Shown here piece after piece: positions 1-12,800 of a stretch of 64,000 bases of DNA (position 1 is the first letter of the stretch; every line of letters begins with the position of its first letter). The position numbers and the translations under genes are program-made. The stretch spans positions 8,379,837 to 8,443,836 of the forward strand of contig OX422186.1 in assembly GCA_949130485.1 (NCBI GenBank), written 5' to 3'. The stretch is from Agelas oroides (lineage: Eukaryota > Porifera > Demospongiae > Agelasida > Agelasidae). Under the pieces are notes generated by a model. That model was not told where the DNA came from. It did not search any database and worked only from the letters and a program-made list of their open reading frames with translations.

Positions 1-3000
1 AGGCAAATCGTCTATCTTCTGACTTCTTCTTCTTTTGCTCACCACGATAGCACGACAACGGCTGAAGCTATTACAACGATTCAAACGCGAAAGATCAGCA
101 TAAATTACTGGGTATTGTACCCACCACTCATCGTTCTCAAAGAAAGAAGTCGAATTAATCGGCGATTCTCAGGTAACCCCACGCTTATGCTTGCTGCTAT
201 ACGCCATTTTGTTAGAATAGAATATTCATAGCGATTACGTCAACAGAAGTTCAACAGCTACAGCACGTGAAGTTGGCATGCAGCTGCGGTTATTCTACTT
301 CCGTAGAGAACTTGACGATCGATTGATTCCCAACAGTCGTGCCGCAACCGTGACAAACCGGAAGAATTTTGGTTGCAGCGGAAGTAGGCGTGGCATATAA
401 GATGGCGAAAAAGTGACCGTTCACAAGTTCGATGGTTCTGACAGCACACCTGGCCGTTTTTAATCGCTTTTGGATGCTATTCTGTTGGGATAAAAAGGTT
501 GAAGTCTCGCCTGAGTTGCTGAAAGGTGCTTCTTTGTGCGTTCATACTTCCATTTTCGGGCTGAAGCGGCTGACCTCGCGGGTTGCTCCAAGGTCTATCA
601 CAACGTTATGTCCTTGTCATGGATGAAAGGTGAGCGGAACAGTCCATTTAATTTCATACAAATGTTGTCCTATGTATAGGCATGCAATGTGATGTATATG
701 AACCACTGAGCTGCTGCAAAACAAAAGTGTACCAATTTTGTTTACAGTGGTGTCAGGGGTGTGTGTATAACAGTATTGTAGGTTATAGTGATATCAGCTG
801 CTATAGGCAAAGTGTGGGTTATAGTAATGACAGAGCATCTCTCAGTGGTTTGATATAGACCTGATCTGCACAGTTTTCAGCTACATTCCTAGACTTGACT
901 GTGGTTTATGTGAGAAAATACTAAAAGTTTAACTATGTTAGGCCATGATCGACGTCAGTCTTTTGGGGTTCAAGAGTCACAAATACTGTCTACTCCACAT
1001 TATTTGGTTTCATGGGATAGCTATGCATGGTGTGGTATATTAGCAAGGCCCTTGGACTTCAGTCTGGATCACAGGTTGTCCGTAACAAAAGTGTACCCAA
1101 GTTTGTTGATGGTGCTACATAGGCATGACGAAACATGCATGCATGGAGACTTACCTCTGCTTTCACAGACCGGTAGCATCGCTGTAAATTATTTCACTCA
1201 ACCATGAAGCTAGAACAAGGACCTCTGCTATTTATGAGCATGTGGCTTGGCTTTTCAGACGTAATCCTTTCTTCAGATAGCTTATAGCTGAAGTGAGCGC
1301 TTAGTCACAGTGTATACTCGGTAGAGCTGTTCAGCATCACACTTATTCACTGCTTATAAGCTTTTGGTAGCATGGATGGTGACTTACTTTGGCTTTGTCT
1401 AAGCTACCTGCCAGACTGCATGCTCACAAATACCAGTGGGCAGCAGAGATTTTTTGACAAATACCAGACAGAACTAGTTGACTATTCCGTGTTTTAGTAG
1501 GTGGAATGGGGCGGAATGTTCTACCATCATTCCGTCCTGTTCTAGGTTTTAGTAATGATCCAGTAAAGAGACATAACAATTGTGCCAAGCTTTACAATAT
1601 CCTGCTGCCTATATGAGAAGTCATCCATCCATGTCTACATGTATTTCCACCTCCAGATGACACTGCCTGAATCAGAGTGGACATCTGAAGCACTTCTTGT
1701 CCTGATAATCAGGAGGATCGTCAGGATTGAGTCCCCCTCACACCACAACTCCCATATGCCTACCTTGAATTCACTGCCTACATGTAATCTAAAAATCTAT
1801 GCCAGTTAGATGGCATTTGGCTATGCTTTTTTGTTGGCTTTATGCTATGTATGTTTTTCAATATACAAGTATTAGGTTATCAACCACAATTAATCAGTAC
1901 GTATGACTTCAAACCATCCTGGCAGCTCTAACCCTAACCCCATATCGAGAAATATTGCCGTGAAATGATCATTCTCACTAAGTACATAAATATTAGCACC
2001 TACCGTGGTGTAAATTATAAACGGAATTGTGACGTCATAAGTATTCGTTTTTGCTTTGATGTTCCCGTTTGGGAAGTGCAAGAAGTGCACATGTTCAGTT
2101 TGCTAGGCCATATAAAGCTATTTAATGGATGTCATGGCCAATCCAGTTGATAGTCAGAGTGATGGCTACATCTTACGACTTTTGAAGAAGCTGTAAAGAC
2201 TACGAAGTACACTCTAGCTCTTTGCACCGACGACCGTGAACAAATCAAAGCGAAATGCGACCATGATATAACCAAGATAAGTTGCACAACGTGTATGAAG
2301 ATGGCAAATGGCTACATAGGGCATAGTTACATGCACGACAGATAGACGAATGCAACAAAAATGCAGTTAGCTGCCACCTTGTTGCCGTCACCTGGTGCAG
2401 TGCTCCAAATGGAATCATCCCCGCGAAGTACTCTTTTAGTTTCTTGACAATCGGTAGAGAGATGGAACAAGCTAGCTCCACTTTCTCTACACCATTCGAA
2501 TCCTGACAGTCTTTGGAATTTAGCTCTGCGTTGGAATTTTTCGTTCGAAGCTTGCATTTATAAATATAGGCTTAAGAAATAATACATGCAGGAAAGTCGC
2601 TATTATAGCCCATACTGGTGACATCACTTCACTCAATAGAAATCGGCACACCCCCCAAGCAGTTCACGCTTGTGATACTGGTACCAATGGAGAGACAATG
2701 TTCTGTAGAACTTAGATCTGACTTGGAATTTTTGATACAGAAGTTCTTGCTGGAGTTATTGAAGCGGTTATTGCTTGCTACTATATGCCTCAATACATTT
2801 CTACTTGCCTTCTGTAGGTGAGAGTCACACCTTAATGTGTGAAAATGTAGCAAATGATCACTTATTTCTCCATATGCAACATGGAACAAAGATGATTTTG
2901 GGTTAATCCATAGCTGTTGAAGCTCTCCACACTTTAAGCACAGTTTGCAACTCCAGGGAATAGCAAAACAAAAGTGTACCAAAGAAACACGTTGTCACAC

Positions 3001-3420
3001 AAAAGTTCCAGAATAGCCGCACAGCTGCGGAGCACCCACGAATGGGGGTCAGGTACCGTTAAGTAGCTCTAAGTAGTCTTATTTAGCGTACAGAATTTCG
3101 TGCTTTCCACTTGAAGTATACGGCAGTAGTGTTGCTAAAACTACACGCGGAGTGAAGCGGACCTACCCTGTGCGTGGGCGGACACGTGCAACCAAAACAT
3201 TGAAACGGAACGTTTCCGTGCACGGTTGCGTTTCGACTGCCAAACGATTGCATATGTTGCTACTTTCATACAGCAGTTGACGTACTTGTGCTGGATTTGA
3301 CAAGGAACGCAGTATGCGTAACGTCCACAAGAAACGGGCGCGGGAAGCAAAAGGCAAGCGTCCCGTAACAAGTACTGGAAGAACCCGGAAAAACACTCTT
3401 ACTCTCCAAGGGTTCCTTTA
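1..3420. other. No gene recognised
   Basis: Neither strand shows a reading frame with recognisable protein signature or consistent splice phases. The longest frames here are under 120 residues and look random. A minus-strand stretch near 2245-2557 reads for about 75 residues in two overlapping frames but matches nothing I know. A more C+G-rich patch at about 3140-3380 contains imperfect inverted segments. Regulatory content cannot be judged. Confidence 0.5.
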
Positions 3421-4330
3421 CCACAGTTATGCCTTACCTCTTTATGACCTATGTACCTGCCACCCACCATACACAACCTACACACACCTGCCCACAATGT
3501 GTAACCAGCTATAGAAACTGTTCCTTGGACAACACACAACATACAGTGTTACAACCCTGTCATACAACAGAACAGGTAGACAGTCATGTATATACCACAG
3601 TGCCTTAGAACAACCACTCACACACACATGCACATACCCAATTAGACAACAGTTACACCCATGATTCCATTGTCAAGTGGATAAGTGCAAACAGCTAACA
3701 TCCTCCAGAAATCCATCAACATCAACAATAAACTACATAACAAGTCATTTCACTTGGGGTGTGGTTACACAACAACAAAAAAACAAAAACAGAAACAAGT
3801 CACAAAAAAGTTTGCCAAACGCAAACAAGCACATGTAGGGATGAAATCCTCAAAAACCAACCAAACAAGACGGGAACGACACCACAATACTTTTACACCA
3901 TCCCTACATCTTGTGCCATTTTGCCGCCTGTACACAACACAAAACCCTCTACATTTGTACTTATTAGCCCACACCAACCACAAACAAACATAGTACTTCA
4001 CTCCATTCAACTATCTCACAAAATAACCCATCCTTCACAAAGCATTACAAAATTACCACTACTCACTTCACAGCCACCTGTATACAAGACAACCCATATC
4101 TATCATGCTAAACAGGCATAAAACTTAACAACATAATGCACATTCCAACATAACACACACTCACCACTCCTCACTCACTCCACACCTTCTACACACAACT
4201 TGGACCATACCTGCTACACTCAGTAGCAACCACCAACAACACAACATACTCACTATGCACAACACACCCACGCCACACCCTTCCATCTACAAGACAACCC
4301 TCTTCTACACACAACTAAAAAACAAATACA
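3420..4330. other. Strand-biased, G-poor, A/C-rich tract
   Basis: For about 900 bases the plus strand is built almost only from A, C and T with very few G, rich in CACA and ACAAC strings. It overlaps the left arm and loop of the inverted repeat at 3796-4473. Long open frames here follow from the composition and I do not regard them as genes. Confidence 0.7.
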
Positions 4331-4473
4331 AACACACAGTTTTGGCAAAATGGCACAAGATGTAGGGATGGTGTAAAAGTATTGTGGTGTCGTTCCCGTC
4401 TTGTTTGGTTGGTTTTTGAGGATTTCATCCCTACATGTGCTTGTTTGCGTTTGGCAAACTTTTTTGTGACTTG
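3796..4473. mobile_element. Foldback-type element with perfect 130-bp inverted arms
   Basis: The arm at 3796-3925 is the exact reverse complement of 4344-4473 over 130 bases, separated by a 418-base A/C-rich loop. Identity of the arms means either recent insertion or active homogenisation. No target duplication is obvious and no transposase frame is present. It could be a non-autonomous foldback transposon or a hairpin-RNA locus; only the inverted repeat itself is certain. Confidence 0.8.
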
Positions 4474-4730
4474 TGATAAATAATGAAGATATAGTAAACA
4501 AAATTAACAGTGACAGGTATGTATGTGGTTCACTGGTATAGCCAGCATGATGATAACACAGTTAACTAACTGAAACTAGCACAAGCAAGCAAATGTGACT
4601 GTCATGCAACATTTCATGTAAATTATGGAATTCTTGCTAAGCAACCAGGAGAGATGTGCAACTTCCTATGCACATACTGTCCTCATAGGATGGCAAGGGC
4701 CACTGTCCAAATAACTGCAAAGTCACTTAC

Positions 4731-5485
4731 CACAGTCAAAGTTGCTGTTGGGCACCAAGGGAGGTGTGCAACTTCCCACACACATGTTATTCTCAAAGTA
4801 GTTGCAACAGCTACTGTCTAAACGATTGAAGCACCTCATGAGGCTGGGTTGTGTAGTGTTACAGGCTGAGTTGCAGGCTTAGAAGAGTGTGTGTGTGTGT
4901 GTGTCGGGGGGGGGGGGGGGGGGAAGTAAGATCATACAAACATTGGCACAACATGTTTTAGTTTTACTCACATCCACAGTGCTGCTCATTGTTAGTGATA
5001 GTAGCAAATCCAGATCTTGCTGGACTGACACACACTCCACAGTCTGTTCTTAGGGTGGTTGATAAAGTGCCATTTGGGGGAGTTGTGATGATGTTGGAAG
5101 TACTTCCACCCACACTGGCAGTCCAGGTAGAGCCAGTCGCACACTCAAAGTCAAATTGGGAGAGAGTGGGGTTCCCAGTACACTCGGAGAGGGCACCAGT
5201 GCAAGTGTAGTTCACGACGACCGACACCCCACTGTACGTGTCCCGAGTGCGACCATTTCTGAGACACACGATGTTTGAGTCGTGCACCTGCACACTCACT
5301 GACAGTGAAGGGTCTCCCCTAACAGCCTGAAACACGTCTTCGATTAGTCCAGTTTCACTTGACATATCCGTGGCCCCCAGGTCACTTACATTGAACATTG
5401 GGCAATCGATTTGACAGCTGACAGGTACCACAGTCAGTGCCACAATGAGCAACCATGCCCCCAGATTGAATAACACTCCCATCAT
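4731..5485 (-). CDS. Partial paralogue of the EGF receptor: signal peptide and Cys-rich exons only
   Basis: Two exons, 5485-4972 and 4877-4731, reproduce exons 1 and 2 of the receptor at 20807-19472. Exon 1 has a hydrophobic signal peptide after MMGVLFNLG, ends in a GTGAGT donor after T of a GGA-T codon, and joins in phase 1 to exon 2 after a CTAAG acceptor; exon 2 ends G|GTAAGT. Both frames are open and cysteines are conserved. Exon 2 carries a few extra residues (TTQP replacing VG). No sushi, EGF or transmembrane exon was found between this point and base 1. It is either a truncated duplicate, a gene whose remaining exons lie outside the window, or a source of a short secreted head. Expression is unknown. 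Confidence 0.6.
4906..4923. repeat. Poly-G run after a short TG tract
   Basis: A run of about 17 G follows (GT)n between exons 1 and 2 of the partial paralogue. Such runs recur at 7270-7290 and 7389-7403 (C), 16225-16239 (C), 26880-26899, 43766-43779, 51376-51390 and 59410-59425, mostly inside transposon-derived sequence. Confidence 0.8.
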
Positions 5486-7349
5486 AGCAAGTATATCTAT
5501 AAATTCTAAAGAAATACAAACAGACCAACATTAATGCAGAATGGTTGTGGGCATAGCAATGGCAGGAATGTCACACTTGACCACAGTGAATCTTCTAGGT
5601 CTAATGCAATTATGTTGTGAACATGCCCTCTGAACTCATTTCCTCATTCCCCTACCACTCCTCTTCTGTTACTCTTCTGAGATGGTATCAACTAGGTAAT
5701 AGATATTAGTGAACCTTTACTACTCACTCTCATTATAGGCAGAGGTTAATTAACTTACATTTAGGGTGTGGTCTATGACTAAGCTGAACCAGTAAAGCAC
5801 TTAAAGTTGACTAACTTCATTTCCAGCTACAATTAGGGTAAGAACAGACAGTTATAGGCCACTCCAAGATTTTATCTCACAGCTGGGGGTGGCCTGGGAA
5901 TGAGGGTAGAACAGTTATTCAAAAGACTAGGAGCCTCTCATAATAGCTACCCTAGGTGTATAACAATAAGCTCTAGAAACTGACAGGGAAATACAGCGGC
6001 ACAGCTGCACTAAACAAAGTATTCAGTTATTGCCCAGGGTTTGTTATTTGAACATTCATCGTTTGAAAGTTGACCATTTTTTTGGGCAATGTTTCAATGA
6101 TACAATGTACTGTGATCATTCTTCACCAGACAATAAAACACAGGATCATTAAAACATTGCTTGAGCAAGTTTTGAGTGAGGCAATATCAAATGTTTCACG
6201 ATTCTAGCAGGTCTTTTTTTTTTCATAAATTAAGGGGGGTTAGGAAGTGTGGTCCACATTACATGCTACCTTGTGGCCTAGTGCCATATTTTAACATGGC
6301 AGTTGAACATGCAATTCAAACATGGCCAAAAGATGATAAACGAACTCTGCCATCAACAAAATACAGATTGCCACAACTGAGAAGTGTCCTTAGATCAATG
6401 AATTATTTTTGGCCTGCCACTGGACCCAAGTCAAAATCTAGGACTTGGGTTTACATTATTAGTTTGAGCATAATAGGTAAGCTCTAGCTAGTCTTACACC
6501 AACTCCCCCTTTTAGGGAAATTGAAAGGGAGAGGAAATCTGGTGGAACAGGGGCGTTGCCTAGAGAAATTGCGTAATCACTCTCGTAACTACACGCATGG
6601 CATTGTAAAATGGTAGGACCGAATGGAAAGTGGCGATACTAGTTCCAGTGTAGCATCCATTCTTATAGCCAATTGAAGCCCTAAGGCGCTCGGCACTCGC
6701 AAGAAAACGAAAGGAGCCATTCTATTGCCATGAGGAAAACGCGTTTTTTGTATCGCCAGCTTCTCGCCAGCCTAGAAATGTGGTCACGGAGGTAACTTAT
6801 ACTTAGTCTGAGCTAAAGCGTGAGCATGAAGAATTGCAGCAGAAAAAAATGGGAAGCTTTTCGAGCACATTCGGCGCAGGCCTATCTAGCATTCATTACA
6901 GGTGAAATCAAATATGGCACTTTATGACCACTGCTACTAGTTGGTTGCCACAGACAAGTTATAATTACATTATAACAAATTTGGGAATTCAATAATTTAC
7001 TGTAACAGAGCCTTGCGTCTAGCAGATGACTCGTAAACATCCTAGACGCATGAAGCAGGGAGATCGGTTCATAGCTATGTAAACAAACGTTCACAAACAA
7101 GATGTCATTCTCACGCGCATGAGCAGGACGTACATGAGTGTGGTCTGGACTGCAGTTGACTTAGAGAACTCAGAGTAGCGACATCTCACCACAGTTCGTA
7201 CATCTCCGCAATGGAATTCATTATTAATGTGCGGGCCCACCATGACCCCACCTACATGTATCGGTAGTCTCAACTTCCCCCCCCCCCCCCTCCTCAAAGT
7301 AGTCGGCCGGCGGGGTCAAAGTTCAATCTCAGCCAGCGCCGGCCCCAAA
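5486..7349. other. Spacer between the divergent heads in copy A
   Basis: This is the counterpart of 20808-23749 but lacks the large insertions seen there. No gene is recognised. An open frame at 6176-6487 has no familiar motif. The stretch 7090-7260 is clearly homologous to 23216-23320. A shared promoter region for the two divergent genes would be expected here, but I see no defined element. Confidence 0.5.
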
Positions 7350-7880
7350 ATGTCTTTCTCACTTTAGGCGAGTACGTCTGAATCTGTGCCCCCCCCCCCC
7401 CCCTCTTCTGGTTAGAATTAGAAATGACCTGAGGAGCTTTGTTGTGGTGCCGTGTGCATGTCTGTATCACGTGGCCACTCTTCATCTATTGTTCCAAGCC
7501 ATTGTGCTTATCTTGTCACTTTTATCTTCACCATTGAATGTATTGACGGCCATTGTTTGCAAACACGGTGAAAATGTTTTCCTTTTATTGCAGTGGGAAG
7601 ACTTCCTTGTTGTTCCAGCATGCTTCAAGGTGTGCAGAAAAAGGGAGCTCAGTGCTATTCATCCCCCCTTCCCCTCTCGATCGGCTGTCCCTGCTTGTTC
7701 AAGTCAGTGCATACATGCAATCCGAGGGAATCTAGAGACCTGCAGATACTTCCCGGTTTAAGATGTCATGGTGTTCTTTAAGAGAGACTCCACCGTAATT
7801 GACACACTCGGCTTTTACACTGACTTGAACTGGATATTCTTGAGAAGGTGGGGCGATGGAGGAGCTGCCATTTCCACAGA
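7350..7880 (+). pseudogene. SWSAP1-like exons 1-2, broken copy
   Basis: Compared with the intact exons at 23750-24118, exon 1 here (7350-7410) reaches an in-frame TAG after five codons (MSFSL-stop) and is further damaged by a poly-C run over the GPP part of the Walker A loop. Exon 2 (7594-7702) keeps the acceptor and the GKTSLLFQHASRCAEKG segment but lacks 47 bases of its 3' part. The missing segment is found inverted at about 7741-7880. No downstream exons follow. It is a dead copy in the duplicated block. Confidence 0.85.
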
Positions 7881-8311
7881 TTATCCTCTCAGGTTACACA
7901 GTGACCTGAACTGGAGACCAGTAGACTCCTTGGATTACACACTGACTTGAACTGGAGATTGTTCCATACTGAAGACCAGTAGCTAGACCCCCTAAGATGA
8001 CTGGAGACTACAGTGGAACTCTAACAAGAAACCTTAGGAAAAAAACAAACAAACAACAACAAAATGGAATTGGGACTTGCTCAAGTGACTTGATTAGAGT
8101 GAGTCTACTAGTCTCCACTCAGGAAGAGGTTCCATTATAACATGTATAACCAGAGAGGTTCCACAATAGTCTGCAGTTCAAGTCAGTGTGTAATTACTCA
8201 TTTCAAGTGAGAAGCTCAAGCAGGGTATCAGTTCTTTAGTTGAGCTGCACCACTGTAGCTTAGGTCATGCCATGCTAGGTTAACAGATGATAGACAAACT
8301 TTTTCTGCACA

Positions 8312-8361
8312 TTGTGTGTGTGTGCATGTGTGTACATGTGTGTCTCTGTGTGTGTGTGTGA
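8312..8361 (+). repeat. TG-rich microsatellite at duplication edge
   Basis: An interrupted (TG)n tract follows the last sequence shared with copy B, whose matching edge is the (TG)n at 25373-25502. The duplication therefore ends at or in this microsatellite in both copies. Confidence 0.7.
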
Positions 8362-8603
8362 ATGCATGTGCATGAAACTGTCAACAAACAAGAATAACTG
8401 GAGAAACCCAGACAATCACTTCTCTTGCAGTAGGGAAAACCTCACCAGTACCAGTCAGTATCACAAGGAGCACATATGCATGTTTCAACTTAGAGCTGTA
8501 TGTCCTTGCATTTGTATTCCATGCAACATTACTAAACTATAGGTGTCATGCCCATGCACCACTACCATAATTAGACCAGCCCCTCCCTTCTGCTCGCACA
8601 ATT

Positions 8604-8651
8604 TAGCCTCGTTCCCAGGCTCCCACACATTGGAGCCTGTGAACAAGGCTA
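8604..8651. mobile_element. Short TAGCCTCG palindrome (MITE remnant)
   Basis: The 48-base element starts TAGCCTCGTTCCCAGGC and ends with its near reverse complement. It is an internally deleted member of the main MITE family of this window. Confidence 0.7.
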
Positions 8652-8870
8652 CCTGGAATATGGCATCTCTTTTTCTGTAATTTGTCCATCGTTTTACTAG
8701 CCACAGTGACTACAACAGTAATAGGGACTGAAATAACTAGGGTAAAACAAAAATTTAAAAAAAACTAACTAGGGTAAAAAAATAAGAACTAACTAGGGTA
8801 AAAACAAAAAGAACTAACTAGGGTGAAAAAAAAAAGCTGGATACAAATCATTCACTGCAAAAATAAAGTA

Positions 8871-9855
8871 TTAGCTGGCACCACCAGGGTCAGCACCAAG
8901 AGCACCTTTGTCCACTGTTATCTCATTGTCACCTGTTATCTCGTCACCGTCTTCTATGGTCTTTTCAACATCCACCTCTTCAAGGGCACTTGGGGGGATG
9001 TATACTGGATTGAGCATTGAATCATGTCTGCATGTAAGATTGAGGCATGTCAAGAGGGAAAAGGAGGAAATTTGTTTTTTGTGAAAGAAATCGGGTATGA
9101 TAATGAAAATAAACCGGGTATAATAATGACATTATATTGTGCATGTCCACTTATCTGTGTGTCTGCTTGTCTATGTGTCTGTGTCTACTTGTCTGTATGT
9201 CCACTTATCTGTGTGTCTGCTTATCTGTGTGTCCGCTTGTCTGTGTGTCTGTTTGTCTCTGTGTCTGTGTGTCGGTTGGTGTGTCTGCTTGTATGTGTTT
9301 ACATGTTTGTGTTTGCATGTCTGTGTCTGTTTGTCTGCGACTGTTTCTCTGCGTCTGTTTGTCTGTGTCTGTTTGTCTGCATCTGTTTGTCTGTGTCTGT
9401 TTGTCTGTGTCTGTTTGTCTGCATCTGTTTGTCTGGGTCTGCTAGTCTGTGTCTACATGCATGTCTGTCTGTCTCTGTGTACAATTATTAAGAAAGTAGT
9501 TCTACTAGATAAAGTCATTGAAAAGTCCCTCCTTCCAACTGGTTGAGACTAGCAATCACTGTGAATATAGCCTCCTACCCAGGCCTGGGTACCAAGGCTA
9601 CTGTGGATACCAACAGCGGTTTTGAAACAGTGACAAGGGAAGAACATTGTGTTTCATACCCTTCAAGCTTGTTAACTGGTGCAAGTGAATATTTTGAAGT
9701 GATCCGCTTCTTCCAAACATAATATACTATGGAAACCACAAGTATTGTGATGAGTAGAAGCAACAGTAGAGCACCAAGGATACAACCCAGGATAATACCT
9801 ATGATATAGATAGGTAGATAGATAGATAAATAAATATATATATATATATATATAT

Positions 9856-9888
<33 letters not shown>

Positions 9889-12800
9889 GAGATAGATAGA
9901 GAGATAGATAGATAGATAGATAGATACATATATAGGTAGGTAGATACATACAATAGCTAGAAATGTCTTTATATGCAGTACACCATGCAATAGACAGGGG
10001 TACACAAAATGTAGCAAATGAATGTACAGTAAATGACACACAAAGCTTTACTGGCAAATACTCAAATAGTTTGCGGTTTGGAGCCTAGTTACACTCCAAG
10101 ATACGGTCAGCTAGGCCAGATGAAGCAACAGACATCCAGTCTGAGCACACATTTGTTAATGCCATGCACTGATCCTGACTCCCTGAAGATGAAGCAACAG
10201 ACATCCAGTCTGAGCACACATTTGTTAATGCCATGCACTGATCCTGACTCTCTGAAGCTTGTTTTGATAATAAAGCTTTCTTTAAGCAAAGTAGCACCAA
10301 ACTCTAATAGCAAAGGTAAACCTGTAGCACTAAATTCTAGATTCTGTGAGCATCTTGATTTGCAGTTTAAATACTGTCCATTGAAAAGTTTCAGGTTTCA
10401 ATCAAGTGTACAAGTACTGTAGCAATAGCACAAATGGTAAATTAACAAGATGCTAGAACATACAGTCAGGAAAATATCGACCATCTAGGGAATCCTGCAC
10501 ACGTACCAATGAGCCTTCCAATGTCACCAGATTCAGATGTGGTTGCTCCTTCCACACAGTTACCGTTTGTGTGCAGGATATAGCCTGGCTCACAGACTTC
10601 ACACACCTCTGCCTCAGAACAGTTTGCACAGAACATAACAGTACACACGAGTACTGGAGGAAACAAGTAAGTATTGAAATGGGTAAAACATGGCAAACTA
10701 AACTGTAAAGTAGTTCATGTGATTAGACAGACCCAGTTACATGTGGAAATATGCTATACTACAGTGCTATACAGTTTATGCAAAGCTCTAGTTCATTATA
10801 ACTCACCACATGTGGATCTATTTAGTGTGTAGCCTTGTTGACACATGTTGCAGGTAAAACCAACCCAGTTTTCAGCACATGTACATGTGAAATTGTTCAC
10901 TCCATCCAAACATGATCCACCATTCTGACAAGGGTTTGATGAACAATCATCAATGTCCATACCACATACATCTCCAGTATAGCCCATGGGGCATGTGCAT
11001 GTGAAACTGCCTTCCACATTGTTGCAAGTTCCTCCATTTTGACATGGGGTGCCAGTCATACATTCGTCAACGTCCATATCACATACATCTCCAGTATAGC
11101 CCATGGGGCATGTGCATGTGAAACTGCCTTGTGTATTGATGCAAGTTCCTCCATTTTGACACGTGGTTCCAGTCATACATTCATCAACGTCCATATCACA
11201 TACATCTCCAGTATAGCCCATGGGACATGTGCATGTGAAGCTGCCTTCGGTATTGTTGCAAGTTCCTCCATTTTGACATGGGGTGCCAGTCATACATTCA
11301 TTAATATCCATATCACATACAGCTCCAGTATAGCCGATGGGACATGTGCATGTGAAGCTGCCTTCTGTATTGTTGCATGTTCCTCCATTTTGACATGGGG
11401 TGGTCGTCATACATTCGTCAACGTCCATATCACATACAGCTCCAGTATAGCCCATGGGGCATGTGCATGTGAAACTGCCTTGCATATTGTTGCACGTTCC
11501 TCCATTTTGACATGGGGTGGTCGTCATACATTCATTAATATCCATATCACATACATCTCCAGTATAGCCCATGGGGCATGTGCATGTAAAGCTGCCTTCT
11601 GTATTGTTGCACGTTCCTCCATTTTGACATGGGGTGCCAGTTATACACTCGTTAATATCCATATCACATACAGCTCCAGTATAGCCCATGGGACATGTGC
11701 ATGTGAAGCTGCCTTCTGTATTGTTGCACGTTCCTCCATTTTGACATGGGGTGCCAGTCATACATTCGTCAACGTCCATATCACATACAGCTCCAGTATA
11801 GCCCATGGGGCATGTGCATGTGAAACTGCCTTGCATATTGTTGCACGTTCCTCCATTTTGACATGGGGTGGTCGTCATACACTCGTTAATATCCATATCA
11901 CATACAGCTCCAGTATAGCCCATGGGACATGTGCATGTGAAGCTGCCTTCTGTATTGTTGCACGTTCCTCCATTTTGACATGGGGTGCCAGTCATACATT
12001 CGTCAATGTCCATATCACATACAGCTCCAGTATAGCCCATGGGGCATGTGCATGTGAAACTGCCTTGCATATTATTGCACGTTCCTCCATTTTGACATGG
12101 GGTGGTCGTCATACACTCGTTAATATCCATATCACATACATCTCCAGTATAGCCCATGGGACATGTGCATGTGAAGCTGCCTTCTGTATTGTTGCATGTT
12201 CCTCCATTTTGACATGGGGTGGTCGTCATACATTCGTCAACGTCCATATCACATACAGCTCCAGTATAGCCCATGGGGCATGTGCATGTGAAACTGCCTT
12301 GCACATTGTTGCACGTTCCTCCATTTTGACATGGGGTGGTCGTCATACACTCGTTAATATCCATATCACATACAGCTCCAGTATAGCCCATGGGGCATGT
12401 GCATGTGAAGCTGCCTTCTGTATTGTTGCACGTTCCTCCATTTTGACATGGGGTGGTCGTCATACATTCGTCAATATCCATATCACATACAGCTCCAGTA
12501 TAGCCCATGGGACATGTGCATGTGAAGCTGCCTTCTGTATTGTTGCAAGTTCCTCCATTTTGACATGGGGTGGTCGTCATACATTCGTCAATATCCATAT
12601 CACATACAGCTCCAGTATAGCCCATGGGACATGTGCATGTGAAGCTGCCTTCTGTATTGTTGCAAGTTCCTCCATTTTGACATGGGGTGGTCGTCATACA
12701 TTCGTCAATATCCATATCACATACAGCTCCAGTATAGCCCATGGGACATGTGCATGTGAAGCTGCCTTCTGTATTGGTGCAAGTTCCTCCATTTTGACAT

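Larger units (their letters stand above)
4515..8365. repeat. Segmental duplication, copy A (divergent gene-pair head)
   Basis: This block matches 19245-25502 in the same order and orientation. It holds exons 1-2 of the EGF receptor (minus), the spacer, SWSAP1 exons 1-2 (plus), and the tail leading to a TG microsatellite. Matching landmarks include the exon-1/2 pair, the stretch around 7100-7210 versus 23216-23320, and 7990-8320 versus 25050-25375. Copy A lacks the downstream exons of both genes. The block edges are approximate because the flanks have diverged. Confidence 0.85.

Noticed and set aside
3685-4121. Overlapping frames of 80-120 residues in the A/C-rich tract
   Set aside because: Composition (few G, so few TAG/TGA) keeps frames open; they lie in an inverted-repeat element and show no protein features.
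9575-10057. Minus-strand frame of 160 residues with Tyr/Leu/Ser/Ile-rich run
   Set aside because: The hydrophobic run is the translated GATA microsatellite; only the part from 9798 onward is the membrane exon.
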